Shown here piece after piece: positions 1 through 9,700 of a stretch of 64,000 bases of DNA (the first letter of the stretch is position 1; every line of letters starts with the position of its first letter). The stretch is from Kitasatospora sp. NBC_01287 (lineage in GTDB: Bacteria > Actinomycetota > Actinomycetes > Streptomycetales > Streptomycetaceae). The position numbers and the translations under genes were made by a program. The DNA lies in contig NZ_JAPEPB010000001.1 in NCBI RefSeq assembly GCF_026340565.1, forward strand, positions 7,476,001 through 7,540,000. The letters are read 5' to 3'. The notes beneath the pieces were generated by a model. That model saw nothing but the letters and a program-made list of their open reading frames with translations. It searched no databases and was not told the DNA's origin.

Positions 1-7
1 GCTCCGG

Positions 8-979
8 ATGATCCTGCGGCAGGCCGACGCGCTGGAACGCGTCGCCGAGTTCGACCTGTCCGGCCAGGCCGCGACGCTGGCGCAGGCGCGCCGGGTCCTG
101 GTCCTCGGCACCGGGACCAGCCAGCACGCGGCCGAACTCGGCTCGATGATGCTTGAGCAGGCCGGGCTCGACGCCCGCCCCGTTTCGGCCGTGCAGTGGT
201 CCCGTTGGGGCACCGGGCCGCGCCCCGGTGACGCGCTCGTCGTGATCACCCACACGGCGGAGACCGCCTACGCCGTGCGCGCCCGCGCCGCCGCGCGGCA
301 GGCGGGGATCCCCTTCGTCTCGATCACCGGCCAGGGACGCGGCTGGCCCGAGGCCGTCGAGACCGTCGCACCCGAGGAGTCCGAGACCTACACCGTCAGC
401 TACACCGCCACGCTGGGCGTGCTGGCGCTGCTTGCGCACCGTCTCGGCTGGGCCGGGGGCAGCCCCGCCGAACTGCTGCGCGCCGCGGACCAGGTCCGCG
501 CGGTCCGCACCGCCGCCGAGGCGGACCGCACCCCGGTGCCCGCGCGCAGCCTGGCCATCATCGGCTGCGGACCGTGGGGGGTCACCGCCCGCGAGGGTGC
601 GCTCAAGATCCGGGAGGCCGCCCGGATGCTCTGCGAGGGTTTCGACTCCGACCGGTTCCTGCACGGGTCCGCCGTGCCCTACACCGCCGCTGACGGTCTG
701 CTCGTCCTTGAACCCGACGCCGACGTGGACGGCCTCACCGCCGCTCTCGGCGCAGCCGCACAGCGGGAGGGGATCCCCACCACCACCTTCCAGGCCCCGC
801 GTCAGGACGGCGTCCCGCTCCACCCGCTGCTCGCCCAGATCCCCATGACGGTGCGCCTCCAGCTGCTGGCCGAGCGCTACGCCCAGTTGCGGGGACAGGA
901 CCCGGACCTCGCGATCACCGGCGCCTGGGCCCAGACCAGCCTGTGGCAGATCGGTCTCCCCTCCGAACCCGCCGCCTGA
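8..979 (+). CDS. SIS-domain sugar-phosphate isomerase-like protein, possibly 5'-truncated by window edge
   Basis: The 323-residue product has two tandem SIS (sugar isomerase) folds: an N-terminal one with the phosphosugar-binding loop LGTGTSQHAAELG at about residues 33-45 and VVITHTAET at about 78-86, and a second around IGCGPWGVTAREGALKIREA at about 182-201. This is the layout of the isomerase half of GlmS and of AgaS-like aminosugar isomerases, but there is no glutaminase domain. Such proteins bind phosphorylated aminosugars. The frame is open to base 2, so the true start may lie outside the window; the ATG at base 8 is only the first one visible. It points towards the NRPS locus, but 725 bp without a clear gene separates them, so membership in that cluster is uncertain. 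Substrate cannot be named from sequence. Confidence 0.8.
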   Translation: MILRQADALERVAEFDLSGQAATLAQARRVLVLGTGTSQHAAELGSMMLEQAGLDARPVSAVQWSRWGTGPRPGDALVVITHTAETAYAVRARAAARQAGIPFVSITGQGRGWPEAVETVAPEESETYTVSYTATLGVLALLAHRLGWAGGSPAELLRAADQVRAVRTAAEADRTPVPARSLAIIGCGPWGVTAREGALKIREAARMLCEGFDSDRFLHGSAVPYTAADGLLVLEPDADVDGLTAALGAAAQREGIPTTTFQAPRQDGVPLHPLLAQIPMTVRLQLLAERYAQLRGQDPDLAITGAWAQTSLWQIGLPSEPAA

Positions 980-1620
980 GACCGACCGATCGACCGGCTG
1001 CCGCGCCGCCCCCGCGGCACGTCGCGAGCGGCGGCACCGTGCTGGCCGGACGTCCGTCGCTGCAGGAGGGGGCCACGTGCAGCCCGATCCAGTGCTCGGG
1101 CGTCCGGCTCACGTACACGTTGGCGTACACGGGGGCCGCGGCCGCGGTCTTGCCGAACAACGTGTTCAGCGCCGTGGCCGTGGCCGTGGCACTCGCCTCG
1201 AAGCCCCGGAGGGGACCGCCCTGAGCGGCGGAACGTTCCGCGAGTTCGACCAGAACGGCACGGAGCACCCGCACGGGCCGGTCGCCTTCTCCGTCCGGAC
1301 CCCGGGCGTAGCCCCCGTCCCGATCGCCGACCCGGCCATCGCCGGCATCGCCGCGCTCGCCCTCGGCGGCGGAGCCCTCCTCCACCTCCTCCTCCACCAC
1401 CGCCGCCGTCGCCATAGCGCAACAGGCATGAGGCACGCGCAGAGCCGACAGGGCCGTTCCGCTCGTCGCAACGTCCCTGTCCTGTCCGCTGTGAAGCAGA
1501 AGGACCGTGGTCCCGGGTAGTTGTGTCATCCGTCTACCACGACGGCGTGTCATTGAGTGGCGTCCCGGTGACCGCCTCGCGGTGCTGGTGAGGATCCAGG
1601 TGAGAACCTTGACCCTCCGA
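980..1620. other. Region without a convincing gene
   Basis: About 640 bp between the SIS gene and the NRPS locus. Several open frames cross it on both strands, but none has family resemblance or a good ribosome site. One plus-strand frame around 1230-1415 encodes a short acidic/polar stretch, then a hydrophobic Ala/Gly/Leu segment and a His/Arg cluster, as in a C-terminal membrane anchor. Another frame at about 1085-1210 looks like a secreted-protein fragment. These could be remnants of a decayed secreted protein, but the case is weak. Confidence 0.3.
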
Positions 1621-1659
1621 GTTGGTCTATGCCAATCTCTCAGCAGGTCTGGACCAAGT
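1621..1659. promoter_or_regulatory. Two DasR-box-like (dre) sequences upstream of the NRPS locus
   Basis: TGGTCTATGCCA (1623-1634) and AGGTCTGGACCA (1645-1656) each match 10 of 12 positions of the core TGGTCTAGACCA of the dre element bound by the GntR regulator DasR. Their centres are 22 bp apart, about two helical turns, on the same face of DNA. They lie about 60-95 bp before the first cluster gene. DasR responds to glucosamine-6-phosphate in Streptomyces; binding here is inferred only from the sequence match. Confidence 0.4.
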
Positions 1660-1716
1660 CCCGCATGAGGGCTTCGCGCGCAGACCTGAAGGGACTAACG
1701 GGGAGTGTCAAGTTCC

Positions 1717-3276
1717 ATGAGCAGGGCCGCTATTGGCGACCCCGCGAGACGTTCGTCCGGGTACACAGTACACGGACTTCTTGAGTACAGATCTGCCGCT
1801 CAGCCGGATCAGGTGGCGATAGCGACCGACGACGGGCGGGCGCTGACCTTCGGCGGCTGGCAGGCCGGGGCAATCGCGACCGCCGCCGCGCTGGTCCGCC
1901 GCGCGGTCCGCCCGGGGGACCGGGTCGGGCTGCTCTTCGGGCTGCGCGACTGGCCCGAATTCGCCGTCGCCTACTGCGCGGTGACGATGGCCGGCGCGGT
2001 CGCCGTACCGGTCTCGGACCGGCAGCCGGCCGAGGCGGTGCGCCATGTGCTCGAACACTGCGGGGCCGTCGCCCTGGTCACCGGCCCCGCGCCGGCTGCT
2101 CCGGCCGGTCCCTGGTGGACCGCCGAGGCCGCCGAGCTGGCGGCCGAACCACCCGGCGATCCGGCCGAGTTGCCAACGGTCGGCGCGGCCGATCCGGCCC
2201 AGCTGCTGTACACCTCGGGAACCACCGGCCGTCCCAAGGGAGTGCTCGCCGCCCACGCCAACATCACCCATGGCACCCGGCCCACCGCCAAGCACCGTCC
2301 GCTGGCGCACTCGAAGGAGTTCGTACACTCCTTCGCGGTCGGCACCAACGCCGGACAGACCATGCTGGTCAACGCGCTGGACGCGCACGCGGCCGCCCTG
2401 GTGGCCACCCGCTTCACCCCCGGCCGGTTCGCCCGGCTGATCGAACAGCGCTCGGTGGGCAGCGTGTTCGTGGTCCCCGCGATGGCCGCCGAACTGCTGC
2501 ACGCGGGCGTGCAGCACCGGTACGACCTCTCCTCGGTGCGCCTGCTCGGTTCCACCGCGGCGGCCCTGCCGCCCAGTGTGGCGACCGCGCTGACCGCGGC
2601 CTTCCCGCGCGCCACCGTGGTCAACTACTACACCTCCACCGAGGCCGCGCCCGCGCAGACCGCGATGGTCCACGACCCCGAGCGCCCCACCGCGCTCGGC
2701 CGCGCGGCACAGGGCGCCGTCATGGTGGCCGGCCCGGACGGCCGGCCGCTGCCCACCGGGGAGACCGGGGACGTGCACCTGCGTTCGCCCGGTTCGCAGC
2801 GCTCCTACTACCGCGACGCCGAGGCGAGCGCGGGCGTGTTCCGCACCGGCTGGGTGCGGATGGGGGACGTCGGCTACCTGGACGCGGACGGCTACCTGCA
2901 CCTGGTGGACCGCGAGTCGGACGTCATCAAGTCCGGCGCCCACAAGGTCTCCACCCTCCAGGTGGAGGCGGCCGCGCTGGAGCACCCGGCGGTCGCCGAG
3001 GTGGCGGTGGTGGGCGTGCCGCACCCGGTGCTCGGGATGACCGTGGGCGCGGCGGTGGTGCCGGTGGCCGACGCCGGGTTCGACCCGGCCGCACTGCGGG
3101 CCTTCCTGGCCGGGCGGTTGGCCGCGCACGAGATCCCGGCCCGGATCGTCACCCTCGACGCGCTGCCGCGCAACGAGGGCGGCAAACCGCTCAAGCGGGC
3201 GGTCCGCGACCTGATCGCCCCGCCGGACCCCGCCGCCGCGCCCCCGCAACCCGCACCCCCTCGAACTCCGAAGTGA
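1717..3276 (+). CDS. Stand-alone AMP-dependent acyl/aryl ligase of the NRPS locus
   Basis: A 519-residue adenylate-forming enzyme: P-loop YTSGTTGRPKG at about residue 165, A5-like YYTSTEA at about 304, the ATP-ribose aspartate in GDVGYLD at about 383, the hinge region DRESDVIKSGAHKVS at about 398 and the catalytic lysine in GGKPLKRA near 488. It has no carrier domain. It probably activates a carboxylic acid (fatty or aryl) and hands it to a carrier protein or CoA; the free carrier protein at 6346 is a candidate partner. The ATG at 1717 has GGGAG 11 bp upstream; an in-frame GTG at 1705 is an alternative. It ends 7 bp before the first NRPS gene, so co-transcription is likely. The acid substrate cannot be read from the sequence with confidence. 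Confidence 0.85.
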   Translation: MSRAAIGDPARRSSGYTVHGLLEYRSAAQPDQVAIATDDGRALTFGGWQAGAIATAAALVRRAVRPGDRVGLLFGLRDWPEFAVAYCAVTMAGAVAVPVSDRQPAEAVRHVLEHCGAVALVTGPAPAAPAGPWWTAEAAELAAEPPGDPAELPTVGAADPAQLLYTSGTTGRPKGVLAAHANITHGTRPTAKHRPLAHSKEFVHSFAVGTNAGQTMLVNALDAHAAALVATRFTPGRFARLIEQRSVGSVFVVPAMAAELLHAGVQHRYDLSSVRLLGSTAAALPPSVATALTAAFPRATVVNYYTSTEAAPAQTAMVHDPERPTALGRAAQGAVMVAGPDGRPLPTGETGDVHLRSPGSQRSYYRDAEASAGVFRTGWVRMGDVGYLDADGYLHLVDRESDVIKSGAHKVSTLQVEAAALEHPAVAEVAVVGVPHPVLGMTVGAAVVPVADAGFDPAALRAFLAGRLAAHEIPARIVTLDALPRNEGGKPLKRAVRDLIAPPDPAAAPPQPAPPRTPK

Positions 3277-3283
3277 GCAACTG

Positions 3284-6200
3284 ATGACCAGTCAGAGCAG
3301 CAAGCGGGCCGCCGACCGGCCCTCGATCCCGGCCGGTGCGGCTCAGCAGGGCGTCTGGCTGACCGAGCGGCTCGGTGCCGCCCGGGAGAGCTACCACCTG
3401 CCGCTGCGGATCAGCTTCCGGCGGGTCGACCCGGATGCGCTGGCCCGCGCCTGCGCCGCCGTGCTGGCCCGCCACCCCGCGCTCACCGCCGTTCTCGCCG
3501 AGCGGGACGGCACGCTCTACCTGGAGCAGTCCGCCCTGCCCGCCGAGCCGGCCACGGTGGAGGCCGGCACGGACAGCCCGGCCGAACTGGCCAAGCGGAT
3601 CGAGGAGGAGACCGCCCGGCCGTTCGCGCTGGACCGCGGCCCGCTGGCCCGCTTCACCCTCTACCGGGGTGCCGAGGGGCGGGCGGAACTGCTGGTGGTC
3701 GCGCACCACGTGGTCTTCGACGGCATCTCCAAGTCCGTCCTGGTCGCGGACCTCGCCGCCGCGTACAACGCCTTCGCGGCGGGCGGCACGGTCGACCGGG
3801 AGCCCGTGACGACCGTGCCCGTGGCGCCGGCCGAGGAACTGGTGCGCGAGGCGGCCCGGTGGTTCGCGCCGCGCTGGACCGACGCGGCGCAGGTCGTCCT
3901 GCCGGGTGTCGCCCGCGCCGCGCAGGGGGCCGGGTCCGGTCAGACGGTCAGCCGCGAGGTGGACCCGGCGGCGCTCGCCGCGGCCGCGGCGAGCGCCGGG
4001 GTGACCAGCTTCGAGTTCCTGCTCACCGCCGTGCACGCGGTGCTCGGCCGGTACGGCAACGCCGAGGCGCCGGTGGCCCTCTCGCTCTCCACCCGGGGCC
4101 CGGAGCAGGCCGCCGCGATCGGCCTGTTCGTCAACGAACTCCCGCACCACGCACCGCCGGTGACCGATCAGCGGACCACCTTCGCCCAGTACGCGGCCGA
4201 GGTCCGCGGCGGGCTGCGCGAGCTGTACCGGTTCCGCACCGTGCCGTTCGGCGAGGCCGTCGGCGGGCTGAGCCCGCGGGTCGGGCTGACCCAGGTCTCG
4301 GTCGGCTACCGCCGGCGCGGTGCCGAACCGGTCTTCGAGGGCGCGGACGCCCGGGTGGACTGGATGGTCTTCAACCGGACCGCTCGCAACACCCTGCACA
4401 TCCAGGTAGTGGACGCCCCCGACAGCTGCACGGTGGCCCTGCAGTTCGACCCACGGGTGCTGGCCCCCGATGTGGCCCGGCGGATCTCCGCCCAGCTGGG
4501 CACCCTGCTGGACGCGGCCGTGGCCGCCCCCGAGACGCCGCTCGGGTCGCTGCCGCTGCTGGACGCGGCCGAGCTGCGCACCGTCACCGAGACCTGGAAC
4601 GCCACCGCGCGGGCCTACCCGGCCGACCGAACGCTGCTCGCCCTCTTCGAGGAGCACGCCGCCCGCACGCCCGGCGCGGTCGCGGTGAGCGCGCTGGACG
4701 GCGATCTGACGTACGCCCAACTGAGCAACCGGTCGACCGAGTTGGCCGCCGCCCTGGCCGCCCGCGGGATCGGCCGCGGCGCCCTGGTGGCGCTCTACCT
4801 GGACCGCACCTCGGAGCTGCTGGTGGCGCTGCTGGGCGTGCTCAAGTCCGGCGCGGCCTACCTGCCGCTGGACCCGGGCTACCCCGAGGACCGGCTCTCC
4901 TTCATCCTGGCCGACTCCGGGGCCGCGTTGCTGCTGGCCAACCGTGAGCCGTCCCCCGAGGTGGCCGCGGCCGCCCCGGCCGTCCTGCGACTGGCCGAGG
5001 CGGTGGCGCGGGCCGCCGAACCGCCCGCGCCGCTGCCCGGCGACCTGGCCTACGTGCTCTACACCTCGGGGTCCACCGGCCGTCCCAAGGGCGTCGAGGT
5101 CGGCCACCGGGCGCTGGTCAACCTGCTCAGCTCATTCGGCGACCGGCTCGGCAGCGGCGCCCAGGACGTCTGGCTGGGCCTGACCTCGCTCTCCTTCGAC
5201 ATCAGCGGCCTGGAGCTGTTCCTGCCGCTGATCACCGGCGGCCGGCTGGTCCTGGCACCGGACGGACTGGCGGTGGACGGGCCCGGACTGCTGGCGCTGA
5301 TCCAGCGCGAGGGCGTCACCCACGTCCAGGCCACCCCCTCCGGCTGGCGGGTCCTGCTCACCGCCGACCTGCCGGCGACCGAGCTGACCGCGCTGGTCGG
5401 CGGCGAGGCGCTGCCGCTGCCGCTGGCCGCCCGGCTGCGCTCCCGGGTGGGCCGGCTGCTCAACGTGTACGGACCCACCGAGACGACCATCTGGTCCACC
5501 TGCGCGGAGGTCCCGCTCGATCCCGCCTCGGTCGGCATCGGGCGGCCGATCGCCAACACCCGTGCCTACGTGCTCGACGAGCAGGGCCGTCCGCTGCCGA
5601 TCGGCATACCCGGCGAGCTTCACCTCGGCGGCGACGGCGTGGCCCGCGGCTACCTGGGCCGCCCCGAGCTGACCGCCGAGCGGTTCATCCAGGACCCCTT
5701 CGGCCAGGGCCGTCTCTACCGCACCGGGGACCTGGCCGCCTGGAACGCCGACGGCGAACTCGACTTCCTGGGAAGGCTCGACAACCAGGTCAAGATCCGC
5801 GGCCACCGGATCGAACCGGGCGAGATCGAGGCCCGGCTGCTGGAGCACCCGGAGCTCGCCGAGGCCGCCGTCACCGTCGACCAGGACGGCTCCGGCGAAC
5901 CCCGCCTGGTCGGCTACCTGGTCACCCGCGGCGGCCCCGCGCCCTCCGGCGCCCAGCTGCGCGAGCACCTGCTGCGCACGCTGCCGGGCGCGATGGTCCC
6001 GCAGCTGTTCGTCCCGCTGGCGGCCATGCCGCTGACACCGAACGGCAAGCTCGACCGCAAGGCGCTGCCCGCACCCCCCGAGGCCGCCCCGGCCGAGCCG
6101 AGGCAGCCGGTGGCCGGTGCCGTGGCGGACCCGGTGCACGAGGCGCTCCGCGCGATCTGGTCCGAGGTGCTCGGCATCCCCGACATCGGCATCGACGAGG

Positions 6201-6349
6201 ACCTCTTCGACCTCGGCGCGCACTCGCTGATGATCATTCAGATCAGCGCCCGGATCCGCAAGGTGCTCGGCGTGGAGCTGGACTTCGACGTCTTCTTCGA
6301 CACCTCCACCGTGGCCGGCATCGCCGAGGCCGTCAAGGAGCTGCAGTGA
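3284..6349 (+). CDS. NRPS module C-A-T, predicted glycine-activating
   Basis: A 1021-residue single module. Condensation domain about residues 10-430 with the full HHxxxDG motif (HHVVFDG at about 140); adenylation domain about 450-930 with YTSGSTGRPKG near 592 and GKLDRKAL near the end; thiolation domain about 945-1015 with the phosphopantetheine serine in LGAHSLM at about 978. Reading the ten specificity positions against GrsA gives D-I-L-Q-L-G-V-I-W-K, one conservative change from a common glycine code (DILQLGLIWK). There is no epimerase, methyltransferase or thioesterase. The start lies 7 bp after the AMP ligase stop, and the stop overlaps the next gene by four bases, so the genes form one operon. 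As the first C domain in order it may accept the acyl chain from the free carrier protein; this is inference. Confidence 0.9.
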   Translation: MTSQSSKRAADRPSIPAGAAQQGVWLTERLGAARESYHLPLRISFRRVDPDALARACAAVLARHPALTAVLAERDGTLYLEQSALPAEPATVEAGTDSPAELAKRIEEETARPFALDRGPLARFTLYRGAEGRAELLVVAHHVVFDGISKSVLVADLAAAYNAFAAGGTVDREPVTTVPVAPAEELVREAARWFAPRWTDAAQVVLPGVARAAQGAGSGQTVSREVDPAALAAAAASAGVTSFEFLLTAVHAVLGRYGNAEAPVALSLSTRGPEQAAAIGLFVNELPHHAPPVTDQRTTFAQYAAEVRGGLRELYRFRTVPFGEAVGGLSPRVGLTQVSVGYRRRGAEPVFEGADARVDWMVFNRTARNTLHIQVVDAPDSCTVALQFDPRVLAPDVARRISAQLGTLLDAAVAAPETPLGSLPLLDAAELRTVTETWNATARAYPADRTLLALFEEHAARTPGAVAVSALDGDLTYAQLSNRSTELAAALAARGIGRGALVALYLDRTSELLVALLGVLKSGAAYLPLDPGYPEDRLSFILADSGAALLLANREPSPEVAAAAPAVLRLAEAVARAAEPPAPLPGDLAYVLYTSGSTGRPKGVEVGHRALVNLLSSFGDRLGSGAQDVWLGLTSLSFDISGLELFLPLITGGRLVLAPDGLAVDGPGLLALIQREGVTHVQATPSGWRVLLTADLPATELTALVGGEALPLPLAARLRSRVGRLLNVYGPTETTIWSTCAEVPLDPASVGIGRPIANTRAYVLDEQGRPLPIGIPGELHLGGDGVARGYLGRPELTAERFIQDPFGQGRLYRTGDLAAWNADGELDFLGRLDNQVKIRGHRIEPGEIEARLLEHPELAEAAVTVDQDGSGEPRLVGYLVTRGGPAPSGAQLREHLLRTLPGAMVPQLFVPLAAMPLTPNGKLDRKALPAPPEAAPAEPRQPVAGAVADPVHEALRAIWSEVLGIPDIGIDEDLFDLGAHSLMIIQISARIRKVLGVELDFDVFFDTSTVAGIAEAVKELQ

Positions 6350-6633
6350 GCGAGAACCTGGAGCCGGCCGCGGTCTCCGTCGAACTGCTCTCGGTGCTGG
6401 CCGAGTTGGTCTCCACCGCGACGGACGATGAGCTCACCGGGAGCGAGCTGCTGGCGGCGGCCGGCACGCCGTTCGTGGTGCTCGGCGTCGGCTCGCTGGC
6501 CCAGCTGCGACTGCTGGACGCCGTCGAGGAGCGGTTCGGGGTCTTCCTCGACCTCGACGGTCCGGCCGAGTTCCTGAACAGCCTGGACGGCCTCGCCGAG
6601 CACCTGGTCACGGAGCACGGCGTCACCCCGTAG
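6346..6633 (+). CDS. Free-standing acyl/peptidyl carrier protein
   Basis: The 95-residue acidic protein has the helix pattern of a phosphopantetheine carrier: VVLGVGSLAQLRLLDAVEE at about residues 45-63, followed by FGVFLDL. The modified serine is in GVGSL, where the usual aspartate of the DSL motif is glycine. The GTG start overlaps the upstream NRPS stop (GTGA), so it is translationally coupled. A stand-alone carrier beside a stand-alone AMP ligase and C domains suggests loading of a starter acid, which is typical of lipopeptide initiation. It could instead carry an amino acid for trans-modification. The DSL-to-GSL change may affect recognition by phosphopantetheinyl transferase or partners. 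Confidence 0.75.
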   Translation: MSENLEPAAVSVELLSVLAELVSTATDDELTGSELLAAAGTPFVVLGVGSLAQLRLLDAVEERFGVFLDLDGPAEFLNSLDGLAEHLVTEHGVTP

Positions 6634-6635
6634 TA

Positions 6636-6666
6636 CCACCCACCCCACCCCACCCCACCCCACCCC
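6636..6666 (+). repeat. CACCC pentamer tandem repeat
   Basis: Five direct copies of CACCC (6641-6665) preceded by a partial copy, directly after the carrier protein stop and before the NRPS-TE-MFS gene. Copy number is probably variable by slippage. The pure C/A top strand cannot form a hairpin with itself, so it is not a terminator. Confidence 0.85.
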
Positions 6667-6764
6667 GATCCGGCCCGGGCCGGCGTGCCGGGCCGCCGTG
6701 CCCCGGCGGCCCCGCCCGATCCTTCGCACCGCCCACCCGCGCGTCGCCGATCCCGAGGACTTCG

Positions 6765-9700
6765 ATGAGTGAGACCCAGGTACCTCAGGCAGGATGGTCC
6801 GACGCCAAGCGGGCCCTGCTGGCCCAGCGGCTGCGCGGCGGCCGGGGCCCGACCAGGGTGGTCCAACGCCGCCCGGCGGGCACCTCGCCGCCGCTCTCCA
6901 GCGGCCAGGAGCGCCTCTGGTTCATGGAGCAGTTCGCCCCGGGCGGCTCCGCCTACGCGCTCAGCCCCACCCGGCGGCTGCGCGGCCCGCTCGACCGCCC
7001 GGCGATGGACGACGCGCTGACCGCGCTGACCGCTCGGCACGAGAGCCTGCGGATGGCCTTCCCGACCACCGAGGAGGGCATCGCCGAGGTCACCGTCGCC
7101 GAGCCCGGCCCGGTCGCCGCCCGCTTCGTCGACCTCGCGGGGGAGGCCGAACCCGAGCGCCGCGCGGCCGAGCTGGTCCGCGAGGCGGCGGCCGAGCCGT
7201 TCGACCTGGCCCGCGGCCCGTTGCTGCGCGCCCTGCTGTTGCGGCTCGGGCCGGACGACCACGTGCTCACCCTGACGCTGCACCACATCGTCTGCGACGG
7301 CTGGTCGGTCGACCTGCTCAACCGCGAACTGGACGCGCTGTACGCGGAGTCGGCGCACGGCAGGCCGGCCGCACTGGCCGAGCCGGAGGTGCGGTTCGGC
7401 GACTACGCGGCCTGGCAGCGCGGCCGGCTGGAAGACGGCTCGCTGGCCGCCGACCGCGAGTACTGGCGGACCGAACTGGCCGACGTCCCCACGCTCGACC
7501 TGCCCACCGACCGGCCGCGCCCGCCCGTCCTCACCTTCGAGGGCGCCGCACACGGCTTCCACTGGGACGGCGCGCTGGCGGAGCGGATCGGCACGCTCTC
7601 CCGGGCCTACGGCGCCTCGCGCTACATGGTGCTGCTCGCCGCCTTCCAGGCCCTGCTGGCCCGGCACGGCGGGCAGCGCGACTTCGCGATCGGCTCCCCG
7701 GTGGCCGGCCGGATCCACCGTGAACTCGAAGGCGTGGTGGGCTCGTTCGTCAACATGCTGCCGATCCGGGCCCGGCTGGAACCGGAGTTGACGTTCGGGC
7801 AGCTGATCAGTCGGGTGCGCGAGCGGACGCTGGACGCCTACGCGCACCAGGAGGTCCCGTTCGAGCAGATGGTCGCCGACCTCACCGTCGAGCGCGACGT
7901 CAGCCGCTCCGCGGTCTTCCAGGCCACCTTCGCCTTCCAGAACTACGGCGACCGCGCCGCCCGGCCCGCCTCCTCCGGCCTGGACGCCGAGGGCTTCGGC
8001 TTCGAGGGCACCAGCACCCACTTCGACCTCGCGCTGTACATGGACGAGCGCCCGGACGGGCTCGGCGGCCTCTTCACCTACCGGACCGATCTCTTCGATC
8101 CGGCCACCGTCGAGCGCCTCGCCGAGCGCTTCGAACTGCTGGTCACCGCCGCCGTCGCGGACCCGGACCAGTTGGTCTGCCGGCTCCCGGTGCTCACCGC
8201 GGCCGAGCGCACGGCCGTCCTGGCCGACTGGGCGATCGGCCCCGAACTGCCGGCCGAGGGCCCGGCCACCCTCACCGCGCTGATCGCCGCCACCGTCGCC
8301 GCGACCCCCGACGCACCCGCGCTGGTCTTCGAGGACGAGGTGCTGAGCTACCGCGAACTGGACCGGCGGGCGAACCGGCTGGCCCGCCGGCTCAGGGAGT
8401 CGGGCGTGCGGCCGGACGACCGGGTGGCGATCTGCCTGGAGCAGTCCCCGGAGCTGGCGGTCGGCCTGCTGGCCGCGCTCAAGGCAGGCGCCGGCTACCT
8501 GCCGATGGACCCCGAGCAGCCCCCGGCTCGGCTCGGCTACCTGCTGGCCGACGCGGGCGCCGCCGTGCTGGTCACCGACACCGAACTGCGGGCCCGCTTC
8601 ACCGACTTCGCCGGCCCCGAGATCCTGCTCGACACCGAGCCGGCGCAGGGCGACGACACGCCGCCGGACGAGGTCAGCGGCCCCGAGCACCTCGCCTACG
8701 TGATCTACACCTCCGGCTCCACCGGGCAGCCCAAGGGCGTCGAGGTCCAGCACCGGCAGATCCTCAACTACCTGGCCGGGGCCCGTGAGCGGCTGCGGAT
8801 CGAACCGGGCGCGAGCTACGGCCTGCTGCAGTCGCTCTCCTTCGACTTCAGCATCACCATGCTCTACCTGGCCTTCGCCACCGGCGGCCGGGTGCACCTG
8901 CTGCCGCGGCGGATCGCCGGCCTGGAACTGGCCGAGCAGATCGAGCGGTTGGGCATCGACTACCTGAAGATGACGCCCTCGCACCTGGCCGCGCTGGCCG
9001 CCGACGTGCCGGTGGAGCGACTGCTGCCCGCCAAGGCGCTGGTGCTCGGCGGCGAGGCCTCCTCCTACGCCTGGGCGCGTGAACTCGCCGCGTACGGCCG
9101 CTGCTCGGTCTTCAACCACTACGGCCCGACCGAGGCCACCGTCGGCATCACCGTGCACGAGGTCCGGCCCGAGGCGCCGGAGGGTGACGGCCACGGCAGC
9201 ACCCCGATCGGCCGCCCGCTGGCCGGTGCCCGCTGCTACGTGCTGGACGCCGGGCGCCGGCCCGTCCCGCCCGGGGTGCCGGGTGAGTTGTACCTGGGTG
9301 GCGACCGACTGGCGCGCGGCTACCTGGGCCGCCCCGAGCTGACCGCCGAGCGCTTCGTCGAGGACCCGTACGGCGAGGGCCGGCTCTACCGCACCGGCGA
9401 CCTGGTGCGCTGGCGGGCGGACGGCACGCTGGACTTCCTGGGCCGCTCCGACCACCAGATCAAGGTGCGCGGCTACCGGGTCGAGCCCGGCGAGATCGAG
9501 GCGGCGCTGGCCGCGCTGCCCGGGGTCACCCAGGCGGTGGTGCTGGCCCGCGGCGAGGGCGTCCGGCAGAACCTGGTCGCCTACCTCGAACGCCCGGGCC
9601 ACAGCGAGCCGTTGGTCGCCGCCGAGCTGCGGGCGAAGCTGCTCGACCTGCTGCCGGACTACATGATCCCGGCCCGCTACGTCTCGCTGGAGCGGTTCCC

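Noticed and set aside
915..1553. Minus-strand open frame of 212 codons upstream of the NRPS locus
   Set aside because: Low-complexity Glu/Gly/Arg composition typical of antisense frames in high-GC DNA, no ribosome site and no family resemblance.
3191..5107. Long minus-strand open frames opposite the NRPS and other genes
   Set aside because: They are antisense shadows caused by high GC at third codon positions, rich in Gly/Arg/Gln/His and without recognisable domains.
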